This document shows, one piece after another, positions 16,045 through 22,111 of a stretch of DNA of 25,562 nucleotides. The stretch is taken from positions 1 through 25,562 of the forward strand of contig JAJOKQ010000133.1 of the NCBI GenBank assembly GCA_021129785.1, read 5' to 3'. Position 1 is the stretch's first letter. Each line of letters begins with the position of its first letter. A program made the position numbers and the translations under genes. This stretch comes from Clostridiales bacterium. GTDB taxonomy: Bacteria; Bacillota; Clostridia; Peptostreptococcales; NVVX01. The notes beneath the pieces are model-generated. The model worked only from the letters and a program-made list of their open reading frames with translations. It was not told the DNA's origin and did not search any database.

Positions 16045-17277
16045 TTGATATATGATTTGATAGTTGTGGGTGGAGGGCCTTCGGGCATCTTCGCCGCTAT
16101 AAACTTTAAAGGCAAGAAAATTTTGCTCTTAGAAGCAGAGAATAAATTAGGTAAAAAGTTATTAGTGTCTGCAGCAGGGCAGTGCAATATCACAAATGAT
16201 GGAGACTAAAAAGACTTTCATGGTAAATATGGTGATAAATGGTGATAAGGACAAGTTTATCAAACGACTTATTAGAAGATTTGATAATAAGTCATTGATG
16301 AGTTTTTTTACTGATGCAGGGCTGGAGTTAACATTCAAAGAAGATGGTAGAGTATTTCTAAAATCTTTGATTTCTAATGATGTAGTATTTGTGCTTTTAA
16401 ATAAACTTGAAAATAATAAAGTAGACATAAAGTGCAACGAAAGAGTAGAGGCAGTAAGAAAAATTGAAGATAATTTTTATTGAGTAAAAACGAATGAAGG
16501 AAAATATCAAACAGCAAATGTTGTAATAGCAACAGGAGGCTATTTATTTACAAAGGACAACTTAAAAATTGACGGTTTTAACATGTTAAAGTATTTAGAA
16601 CATACTATAATTGAGCCAGTGCCAGCTCTCACATCGCTGCACGTAAATAATCACTTCTTATATGCATTGTCAGGAGTCTCGCTAGAAAATGCATCATTAA
16701 CGATATGGAAAAATGAAAAATTAGTAAAAAGAGCAGAAGGAGACCTACTAATAACTCATAAAGGGTTTAGTGGTCCATTGATTTTAAACAGTTCAAGGTA
16801 TTTTCATGACAATGAACAAATCAAAATTAACTTCTTAGGAGAAAAAATAAACAAAAATAATCTTGAGGAAGTAATAATTAGAGAAAGTAAAATTAGTGGG
16901 AAAACTAAGCTTGCAACTCTTCTTAACCGTTTAGGAATTAGTAAGAACCTAGCATATGCATCTTTAACAGAGAGCATTATAGAAACAGATATACGTTGTA
17001 GCAAAATAGATAAGTCTAAAAGAAAAAAATTGTTAAACTTATATGTGAGTACACTATAAGTTCTTTTACAAGTAGTGGATTTGAAATAGCTATGGTAACA
17101 GCAGGGGGGTTATCCCTAGACCAATTAAATATGAAAACAATGGAGTCAAAAAATGCAAAAGGTCTATATATTGTAGGTGAAGCACTTGATTTAGATGGAG
17201 ATACAGGGGGCTACAATATTCAAATGGCATTTACAACTGGAATGATTGCAGCAGAAGATTTAAATAGCAAATTGTAG
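16045..17277 (+). pseudogene. BaiN/HI0933-type NAD(P)/FAD-dependent oxidoreductase, degraded
   Basis: Joined pieces give the full architecture of this flavoprotein family. The N-terminal dinucleotide-binding site is VVGGGPSGIFAAI, followed by AAGQCNITND, IATGGY, PVPALTSLHV, and the C-terminal TAGGLSLDQLNMKTMESK and GLYIVGEALDLDGDTGGYNIQMAF. Four lesions interrupt it: TAA at 16207-16209; a 10-bp tandem duplication (16229-16238 and 16239-16248) that shifts the frame; TGA at 16481-16483; and a second shift between about 17015 and 17045, perhaps in the A7 run at 17023-17029. The original start is probably TTG 16045, with AGGAG at 16031-16035, 18 bases after tldE. Removing one duplicate copy restores KYGDKDKFIKRL. 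Each piece is recognisable, so decay seems recent. Function of the intact family is an FAD-linked reductase with varied or unknown substrates. Confidence 0.9.
16229..16248 (+). repeat. 10-bp exact tandem duplication inside the flavoprotein pseudogene
   Basis: The unit ATGGTGATAA occurs twice head to tail. Deleting either copy restores the reading frame across the join, so this is the cause of the first frameshift. Confidence 0.9.
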
Positions 17278-17393
17278 GTAATAGTTATTAGTTATTAGGC
17301 TCTGAAACAAATCTATACAACTTACTTGTGAATGCAAGAAATTTCGAGTGCAATGGCAGTTAAATAATTAGCAAAGCTGAGAGGAGCAAAATA

Positions 17394-18623
17394 ATGAACT
17401 TTGATAATCTTAAAAAATACGATCCCGAAATATACGACGTAATAGTAAAAGAAACAAATAGACAAAGAGATAAGATAGAGTTGATAGCCTCAGAAAATTT
17501 TGTATCTAAAGCTGTAATGGAAGCAATGGGAAGCCAGTTAACTAATAAATACGCAGAAGGGTATCCAGGAAAAAGATATTATGGTGGCTGTGAAGAAGTC
17601 GACGTAGCTGAAAATCTAGCCATTGATAGACTTAAAAAAATATTTGAAGCAGATCATGCAAATGTGCAACCACACTCAGGTGCAAATGCAAACTTAGGAG
17701 TATGTTTTGCTGTATTAAAACCGGGAGATACAGTCTTGGGAATGAATCTTTCGCACGGCGGACACTTAACGCATGGTAGCCATGTAAATATTTCAGGTGT
17801 TTACTATAATTTTGCTAGCTATGGAGTTGATGAAACAACTCAAATGATTGATTACAGCAAACTAAGAGAAATTGCAATTGAATCAAAACCTAAATTAATT
17901 GTCGCAGGCGCAAGTGCTTACTCAAGAGCAATTGATTTTAAGAAATTCAGAGAAATAGCTGATGAAGTAGATGCTTTATTGTTGGTCGATATGGCGCATA
18001 TTGCTGGATTAGTTGCTGTTGGATTACATCAAAATCCATGTGAATATGCTGACTTTGTAACAACAACAACACATAAAACATTGAGAGGGCCAAGAGGTGG
18101 AGCTATACTTTGCAAAGAAAAACATGCTAAAATGATAGATAAAGCTATTTTTCCAGGAATCCAAGGTGGTCCATTAATGCACGTAATTGCAGCAAAAGCA
18201 GTTGCATTTAAAGAAGCACTTCAGCCAGAGTTCTATGATTATCAGAAACAAGTACTAAAGAATGCAAAAAAATTAGAAGAAGTTTTAACGCTTAATGGTT
18301 TCAATCTTGTGTCGGGTGGAACAGACAATCATTTGTTATTAATCGATTTAAGAAATAAAAACCTGACTGGAAAAAAAGTAGAAAAAGCATTAGATGAAAT
18401 AGGAATTACTACTAATAAAAATACAATTCCGTTTGATCCAAAGAGCCCATTTGTAACAAGCGGAATAAGAATAGGGACACCAGCAGTAACTACAAGGGGA
18501 ATGAAAGAAACAGAAATGGAAGAAATAGTAGAAATAATGGCACTAATTATTAATGATGCAGACAAAAAAGAGGAAGCAAAAAAGAGAGTGAAAGAACTTT
18601 GTGCTAAATTTAAGATTTATTAG
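17394..18623 (+). CDS. glyA: Serine hydroxymethyltransferase
   Basis: PLP enzyme interconverting serine plus tetrahydrofolate with glycine plus 5,10-methylene-THF, a main one-carbon entry point. The 409 residues are full length. Motifs include ELIASENFVSKAVMEAMGS, NKYAEGYPGKRYYGGCE, HSGANAN, and the PLP-lysine motif TTTTHKTLRGPRGG (K228). The ATG at 17394 has GAGAGGAG upstream. It appears to be a single-gene unit, with a hairpin terminator 36 bases after its stop. The 116-base gap after the pseudogene has TATACA-like boxes but no promoter I can support. In an amino-acid fermenter it may link serine/glycine use to folate chemistry. Confidence 0.99.
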   Translation: MNFDNLKKYDPEIYDVIVKETNRQRDKIELIASENFVSKAVMEAMGSQLTNKYAEGYPGKRYYGGCEEVDVAENLAIDRLKKIFEADHANVQPHSGANANLGVCFAVLKPGDTVLGMNLSHGGHLTHGSHVNISGVYYNFASYGVDETTQMIDYSKLREIAIESKPKLIVAGASAYSRAIDFKKFREIADEVDALLLVDMAHIAGLVAVGLHQNPCEYADFVTTTTHKTLRGPRGGAILCKEKHAKMIDKAIFPGIQGGPLMHVIAAKAVAFKEALQPEFYDYQKQVLKNAKKLEEVLTLNGFNLVSGGTDNHLLLIDLRNKNLTGKKVEKALDEIGITTNKNTIPFDPKSPFVTSGIRIGTPAVTTRGMKETEMEEIVEIMALIINDADKKEEAKKRVKELCAKFKIY

Positions 18624-18659
18624 GCTATTTTTCATATTATATTGATTTAATACAACAAA

Positions 18660-18690
18660 AAAAGACAAGTGAAACGTCCCATTGTCTTTT
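18660..18690 (+). terminator. Intrinsic terminator after glyA
   Basis: AAAAGACAA (18660-18668) pairs with TTGTCTTTT (18682-18690) around a 13-base loop. The T-run is part of the stem, so it may work in both directions. Confidence 0.75.
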
Positions 18691-18709
18691 ATTAACAGAC
18701 TTATATAAT
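18682..18709 (+). promoter_or_regulatory. Possible promoter for the small membrane-protein gene
   Basis: TTGTCT (18682-18687) and TATAAT (18704-18709) with a 16-base spacer. The -35 box overlaps the descending arm of the glyA terminator. It lies about 20 bases before ATG 18730. Confidence 0.45.
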
Positions 18710-18729
18710 TTGGTTTAGGGGATGAGAGA

Positions 18730-18897
18730 ATGAGTAGAATTTTGAAAGTATTAATTCTGCTACTAGCTACTTCCAGATTAATAACAAAACCTGGTTTAAG
18801 CACAGTAACAGTAACAATTATTGTAGTAATAACAATTATCGTAATAAGTTATATATTGTGGTTTCAAAATAAATCAGATCACGAAGAGGGGAAGTAA
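18730..18897 (+). CDS. Small single-pass membrane protein, hypothetical
   Basis: A 55-residue ORF starting MSRILKVLILLLATSR. The central segment (about 24-45) is almost purely Val/Ile/Thr (VTVTIIVVITIIVISYILW), a clear transmembrane helix. A short charged tail NKSDHEEGK follows. The AGGGGATG site just upstream of ATG 18730 and a nearby TATAAT support expression. I do not recognise a family. It sits between the glyA terminator and a two-way terminator at 18995-19040, at the start of the accessory stretch. It could be a holin-like or toxin-like small membrane peptide, but nothing in the sequence proves that. Confidence 0.55.
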   Translation: MSRILKVLILLLATSRLITKPGLSTVTVTIIVVITIIVISYILWFQNKSDHEEGK

Positions 18898-18927
18898 GGA
18901 ACGTGTAAGGGGTGGAGAGCTTTTATT

Positions 18928-18993
18928 ATGCTAACCATTACAGTTTATTTGATAACTGACAATTTCTATGGAATGTTATGTTTTATGTTTTGA
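18928..18993 (+). CDS. Possible 21-codon hydrophobic peptide ORF
   Basis: MLTITVYLITDNFYGMLCFMF, ending in TGA two bases before the next terminator stem. GGGGTGGAGAG lies about 9-15 bases upstream. Very short and mostly hydrophobic, it may be chance; listed because it lies between the small membrane-protein gene and the terminator with a plausible ribosome site. Confidence 0.2.
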   Translation: MLTITVYLITDNFYGMLCFMF

Positions 18994-18994
18994 A

Positions 18995-19040
18995 AAGAAA
19001 GAAAGACCAGAGAGAATGCTCTAATCTTTCTTTCTTTTTT
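18995..19040. terminator. Two-way intrinsic terminator
   Basis: AAGAAAGAAAGA (18995-19006) pairs perfectly with TCTTTCTTTCTT (19025-19036), with AGAG/CTCT pairing further in. TTTT follows on the plus strand and TTTTC on the minus strand. It separates the plus-strand small genes from the convergent minus-strand gene, whose restored stop is at 19045. Confidence 0.88.
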
Positions 19041-19044
19041 GCTT

Positions 19045-19430
19045 TTAATAATCTTTGTAATGCCTTACTATAGTAGGATTTCCTTTAAGAATCCACCCTT
19101 CTCCACTTTCATTTACAATATATTTATATTTTGTTTTACTTCGACATACACAAGATTATCAAGCGTGACTTCTTCGTGGAGCAATGTATACAAATCTTCT
19201 TGTGTCTCTAAGTAGACAGAACTATAATGGTCAGTGATTCCAAAAAGTAGTGATGCAGCTGTACCAGCAATGGAGAAAGATTTCGAAAGGAAAGAAACCA
19301 ATGTACCTCCCCAAGAAACAAAGTCACGAGTCTTGGGAGTTTGGTAGCTGCTGATTGTTTGTCTTGCTTCAATTATTTGCAATGGATACATTACCCCTGT
19401 TATAGTTTTAATATCTCCTCTACTAGGCAT
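19045..19430 (-). pseudogene. Hypothetical protein gene with one frameshift
   Basis: On the minus strand, ATG 19428-19430 follows GAGGAG (19439-19444) by eight bases. The frame gives MPSRGDIKTITGVMYPLQ and continues for 105 codons to a TAA at 19113-19115. One extra base in the A-runs at 19129-19137 would join VYVEVK to KYKYIVNESGEGWILKG, and then NPTIVRHYKDY and a TAA at 19045-19047, directly beside the terminator. The restored protein is about 128 residues. I do not recognise the family. The mid-part (about 38-70) has a glycine/serine-rich amphipathic stretch, WGGTLVSFLSKSFSIAGTAASLLFG. Either a recent 1-base deletion, an assembly error, or less likely a -1 programmed shift explains the break. 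Confidence 0.6.
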
Positions 19431-19835
19431 TAAATCATCTCCTCATATTTTTTAGTTGTATGGCTATTTTGTTGGCCAACTTTTTCACCTTACATTCTAT
19501 ATAGATGGGTTCAGTTATAAAAAAACAACCGCTGAGCAAAAAAACTATGTTATTATATTTATGAAAGAAAGCGGTATCCTCTAAAAAGAAGGATATCGCT
19601 TTCTTAAGTATATACAGAAATACCATATTTTGAAAATGTGAAGAAGACATTTTTGATTTTAGCATAGAGTGAAGTGCCTGTTTTTTAATGGAGCTCATTT
19701 ATATTAAGAATATATTAACTTTGAAAAAAAAGGTTGTATTTATTATTGCCAGAAGCATCTATGTATAATATAGTTCGCCATGAAGAATATTTTTACAAAC
19801 AACTTGAATGTTTATACTAAACGGGGGGCAATTAG
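19431..19835. other. Gene-poor AT-rich stretch
   Basis: It holds the leader of the minus-strand gene, the palindrome TTGGCCAA near 19473-19480, hairpin A at 19567-19603, and a TATAAT at 19764-19769 without a good -35 partner, which might serve the small ORF at 19836. An 87-codon minus-strand reading (19435-19698) has no ribosome site and runs through hairpin A, so I do not call it a gene. Confidence 0.5.
19567..19603. repeat. Hairpin A, terminator-like, related to hairpin B
   Basis: GAAAGCGGTATCC (19567-19579) pairs with GGATATCGCTTTC (19591-19603), 13 bp with one G.T, around TCTAAAAAGAA. TTAAG follows. Its loop and right arm closely match hairpin B at 20524-20561. Confidence 0.75.
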
Positions 19836-19940
19836 ATGGATAAATCAAGAATGCTATTGTTAAATGAAATTGATATTGAAGAATGATGTGAAATCGCAGA
19901 AGATAGAGAAGATTATAATTTTAAAAATGAAGACGAATAG
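19836..19940 (+). CDS. Small acidic ORF with in-frame TGA (19884-19886)
   Basis: ATG 19836 has GGGGGG (19823-19828) seven bases upstream. It reads MDKSRMLLLNEIDIEE, then TGA, then CEIAEDREDYNFKNEDE and TAG, 34 codons in all. YvrJ starts 15 bases after. TGA followed by TGT would be selenocysteine-cysteine if recoded, or Trp-Cys if it was once TGG. I do not recognise the protein. A TGG to TGA mutation in a decaying mobile-element gene is the simplest reading; a 16-residue peptide ending at the TGA is another. No convincing SECIS hairpin is visible just after the TGA. Confidence 0.4.
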
Positions 19941-19955
19941 TGAAGGAGGGATGAA

Positions 19956-20099
19956 ATGGAGTTATTTGTTGATATTGTAGGCAATATTGGATTCCCAATT
20001 GTAGTAGCAGCATTCTTGTTGATTAGGGTAGAAAGGAAACTAGAAGAAATAAATAAAAGATGGCTAGAAATGTTAAAAATACTAGCAACACAGAGATAA
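19956..20099 (+). CDS. YvrJ family protein
   Basis: A 47-residue protein with one transmembrane helix (about 8-24, VGNIGFPIVVAAFLLIRVE) followed by a charged amphipathic helix (ERKLEEINKRWLEMLK). The G-FP-V-A-FLL-R-E-KLE pattern is the YvrJ signature. The ATG at 19956 is preceded by GAAGGAGGG (19942-19950). YvrJ genes are common in Firmicutes next to DUF1659/DUF2922 and HTH genes of phage-like or conjugative-element origin; their function is unknown. Here it is the only member of the three-ORF cluster with an uninterrupted frame. Confidence 0.8.
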   Translation: MELFVDIVGNIGFPIVVAAFLLIRVERKLEEINKRWLEMLKILATQR

Positions 20100-20118
20100 G
20101 TCAGGGGGAAAGATATTT

Positions 20119-20349
20119 ATGGAGAGGGAAATTGAAGTAGTTGAATTGCATAAAAAGTCAATTCAGGGAGATAGACATGCAACCACAGCACTAATTAAAT
20201 GATTACAACAAAGAGTAAAAAGAAATAGCTACATAAATGGAAAATTGAACGAAGACCGTTTTCAGGAATTCAATATTACTCTAGTGAGATGTACAAATAA
20301 AATTCGATTTAATAATGTAGAAATAGAAGAATTGACTGAATATGAGTAA
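20119..20349 (+). pseudogene. Helix-turn-helix (HTH_16-like) small protein with in-frame TGA (20200-20202)
   Basis: Read through TGA at codon 28 this gives 76 residues: MEREIEVVELHKKSIQGDRHA through TTALIK, TGA, LQQRVKRNSYINGKLNEDRF and QEFNITLVRCTNKIRFNNVE. The DE-x-FQE-x-NI-x-LV-x-C-x-x-K-x-RF pattern resembles the short HTH/sigma-region-2-like proteins that accompany YvrJ and conjugative transposons. The ATG at 20119 has AGGGGGAA upstream, 19 bases after YvrJ. The TGA is probably a nonsense mutation (TGG or AGA-type origin), but the rest is intact and ends in a normal TAA. Selenocysteine is unlikely here because the family has no conserved Cys at this spot as far as I know. Confidence 0.6.
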
Positions 20350-20523
20350 GAGATTTTTAAGTATATGAAAATAATAGGTTGAAGCAAGGAACAACGAACG
20401 ACTTGAGAATACTGTGCTAAGATTCTGAAACCGAATAAATATAACAAACAAAGTATTTTAGAAATTATTTATATAATCTAGAGTTGTACATTTGTGGAGT
20501 TTTTTCACTCTTTATATTTTTCC

Positions 20524-20561
20524 AACGATATCTTCTAAAAAAAGAATGATATCGTTTTCTT
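20524..20561. repeat. Hairpin B, terminator-like, related to hairpin A
   Basis: AACGATATC (20524-20532) pairs with GATATCGTT (20548-20556), and TTCT/AGAA continues the stem across one bulged T. TTCTTAA follows. The sequence is nearly the same as hairpin A outside compensatory changes. Confidence 0.7.
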
Positions 20562-20568
20562 AATTGTG

Positions 20569-20597
20569 TTGTAGAAGTAATAGTATTCTGTTAGAAT
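20569..20597 (+). promoter_or_regulatory. Sigma-A-type promoter for ord
   Basis: TTGTAG (20569-20574) and TAGAAT (20592-20597) with a 17-base spacer, about 50 bases before the TTG start. Both boxes are one or two bases off consensus. Confidence 0.55.
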
Positions 20598-20650
20598 GGA
20601 GATGTCATAAATTTATTATTAAATCTATTCTATTTTAGGAGGTAATTAGT

Positions 20651-21700
20651 TTGGAAAATGTTAAAGTAATAATTTGGGGATTCGGTGCTATGGGTACCGG
20701 GATGGCTCATATGTTGTTAAAGAAAAAAGGTGTTGAAATTGTTGGAATATGTGACAGAAACGAAGCGCGTGTAGGAAAAGATATGTATGAAGTATTAGAA
20801 ATGGAAAGAGGCGACAGAAAACCAATTATAATTACAAATGAAATAAAAGATATTGCAAAAGAAGGAATGGTAGATGTTGCATTAATTGCAACAGATTCAT
20901 TTACAAGAAAGACTTTTGATAAGATAAAATATATTGTTAAGCAGAAGATAAATGTTGTATCAACAGCCGAAGAAATGGCTTATCCAAAAGCGCAAGAACC
21001 TGAAATGACCAAAGAAATGGACAAATTAGCGAAAGAAAATGGTGTAACAATTTTAGGAACAGGAATAAACCCTGGTTTTGTTCTTGACTTATTAATTCTT
21101 GCATTAACAGGAACTTGTGAAGATGTAGAGCATATCAAGGCTGCAAGAGTTAACGATTTATCGCCATTCGGTCATGCGGTTATGATAGAACAAGGTGTTG
21201 GACTTTCTAAACAAGAGTTTTACGATGGAGTTGAAAATGGTTCAGTAGCAGGACATGTAGGATTTCCTGAATCTATCAATATGGTTGCAGACGGTATTGG
21301 ATGGAAAGTTGAAAAAATTGATGAAACTAGAGAAGCGATAATGAGCAATACGTATAGAGAAACAAAATATGTAACTGTTGAAGCTGGAAATGTTGCAGGA
21401 TGCAAGCAATGTGGATATGGATATGTTGATGGAGAAATGAAAATAGAAATGGAACATCCACAACAAATCTTACCTGAAACTGAAGGAATAGATACAGGAG
21501 ACTACATTTGGATTAAGGGAACTCCAGACATTAACATGCAGATTAAACCTGAAATACCTGGTGGGGTTGGAACTATAGCAATGTGCGTTAACATGATACC
21601 GCACGTAATAAATTCGTATGCAGGCTTAGTTACAATGCTAGATTTGCCAGTTCCAAGAGCCATTATGGGTGATATGAGAGATTTAATTAAGAATAGATAA
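20651..21700 (+). CDS. ord: 2,4-diaminopentanoate dehydrogenase
   Basis: NAD(P)-dependent oxidative deamination of (2R,4S)-2,4-diaminopentanoate to 2-amino-4-oxopentanoate, the step after ornithine 4,5-aminomutase. The 349-residue protein opens with a Rossmann site WGFGAMGTGMA (about 9-19). Other family traits are ALIATDSFTRKTFDKI, the GTGINPGFVLDLLI segment and the C-terminal PGGVGTIAMCVNMIPHVINS. The start is TTG 20651 with AGGAGG (20637-20642) eight bases upstream; no better ATG exists. ord, ortA, ortB, oraS, oraE is the order known from Clostridium sticklandii, which supports the assignment. A hairpin terminator separates ord from ortA. Confidence 0.93.
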   Translation: MENVKVIIWGFGAMGTGMAHMLLKKKGVEIVGICDRNEARVGKDMYEVLEMERGDRKPIIITNEIKDIAKEGMVDVALIATDSFTRKTFDKIKYIVKQKINVVSTAEEMAYPKAQEPEMTKEMDKLAKENGVTILGTGINPGFVLDLLILALTGTCEDVEHIKAARVNDLSPFGHAVMIEQGVGLSKQEFYDGVENGSVAGHVGFPESINMVADGIGWKVEKIDETREAIMSNTYRETKYVTVEAGNVAGCKQCGYGYVDGEMKIEMEHPQQILPETEGIDTGDYIWIKGTPDINMQIKPEIPGGVGTIAMCVNMIPHVINSYAGLVTMLDLPVPRAIMGDMRDLIKNR

Positions 21701-21728
21701 AGCTTTTTGGATTGGGCTAGGGGACTAT

Positions 21729-21759
21729 AACCGAGCAAAGTTCCGCACGCTTGGTTTTT
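21729..21759 (+). terminator. Terminator between ord and ortA
   Basis: AACCGAGC (21729-21736) pairs fully with GCTTGGTT (21749-21756), one G.T pair, around a 12-base loop and runs into TTTTT. It could reduce read-through from ord. A competing pairing GGGACT (21721-21726) with AGTTCC (21739-21744) is possible. Confidence 0.75.
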
Positions 21760-21799
21760 CTCCTGATTTATGAAAAATGTCATTGAAAGCAGGTGTATT

Positions 21800-22111
21800 A
21801 TGGTTGTTAAAAAAGGTTCGTGGGTACGAGTACATGACATAATCTTGACTGCTAAAGAGAGAGCTAGTAACCTTCCAGAAGATACTAAAAAAGTCCCTTT
21901 AGAAATGTGGACAAAAGGAGTTTTACAAAGTGATGCAAAACTTGGTGATAGAGTTAGAATAAAAACTATTACAGGTAGAGAAGTTGAAGCAGAGCTGATT
22001 GAAGTAGATCCATATTATGATCATAACTACGGAAAGCATGTCCCACAGCTATTAGATATTGGAGTACAATTAAGAAATCTTTTAGCAGGAGGTGACACCG
22101 ATGAACTCTAG
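21800..22111 (+). CDS. ortA: 2-amino-4-ketopentanoate thiolase, subunit OrtA
   Basis: Small subunit of the PLP- and CoA-dependent thiolase that splits 2-amino-4-oxopentanoate into alanine and acetyl-CoA. It has 103 residues from ATG 21800, preceded by GCAGGTG. An earlier in-frame ATG at 21770 has no ribosome site and begins within the terminator's downstream flank. Family features are the KGSWVRVHDIIL opening, PLEMWTKGVL, GDRVRIKTITGREVEAELIEV and the PYYDHNYGKHVPQL segment. It overlaps ortB by 11 bases, which suggests translational coupling of the two subunits. Confidence 0.92.
   Translation: MVVKKGSWVRVHDIILTAKERASNLPEDTKKVPLEMWTKGVLQSDAKLGDRVRIKTITGREVEAELIEVDPYYDHNYGKHVPQLLDIGVQLRNLLAGGDTDEL

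Larger units (their letters stand above)
20350..20650. other. Intergenic region between the HTH ORF and ord
   Basis: No ORF with a ribosome site is visible. It contains a weak GAGT/ACTC hairpin near 20497-20510, hairpin B at 20524-20561, the ord promoter and the ord ribosome site. The first 150 bases show nothing I can assign. Confidence 0.5.

Noticed and set aside
16045..17277. Selenocysteine at TGA 16481 in the flavoprotein gene
   Set aside because: The same gene has a TAA stop and two frameshifts, so decay explains the TGA; it lies at a non-conserved aromatic/hydrophobic position.
19435..19698. 87-codon minus-strand ORF
   Set aside because: It runs through hairpin A, lacks a ribosome site and ends exactly in the leader of the next minus-strand gene; probably chance in AT-rich DNA.
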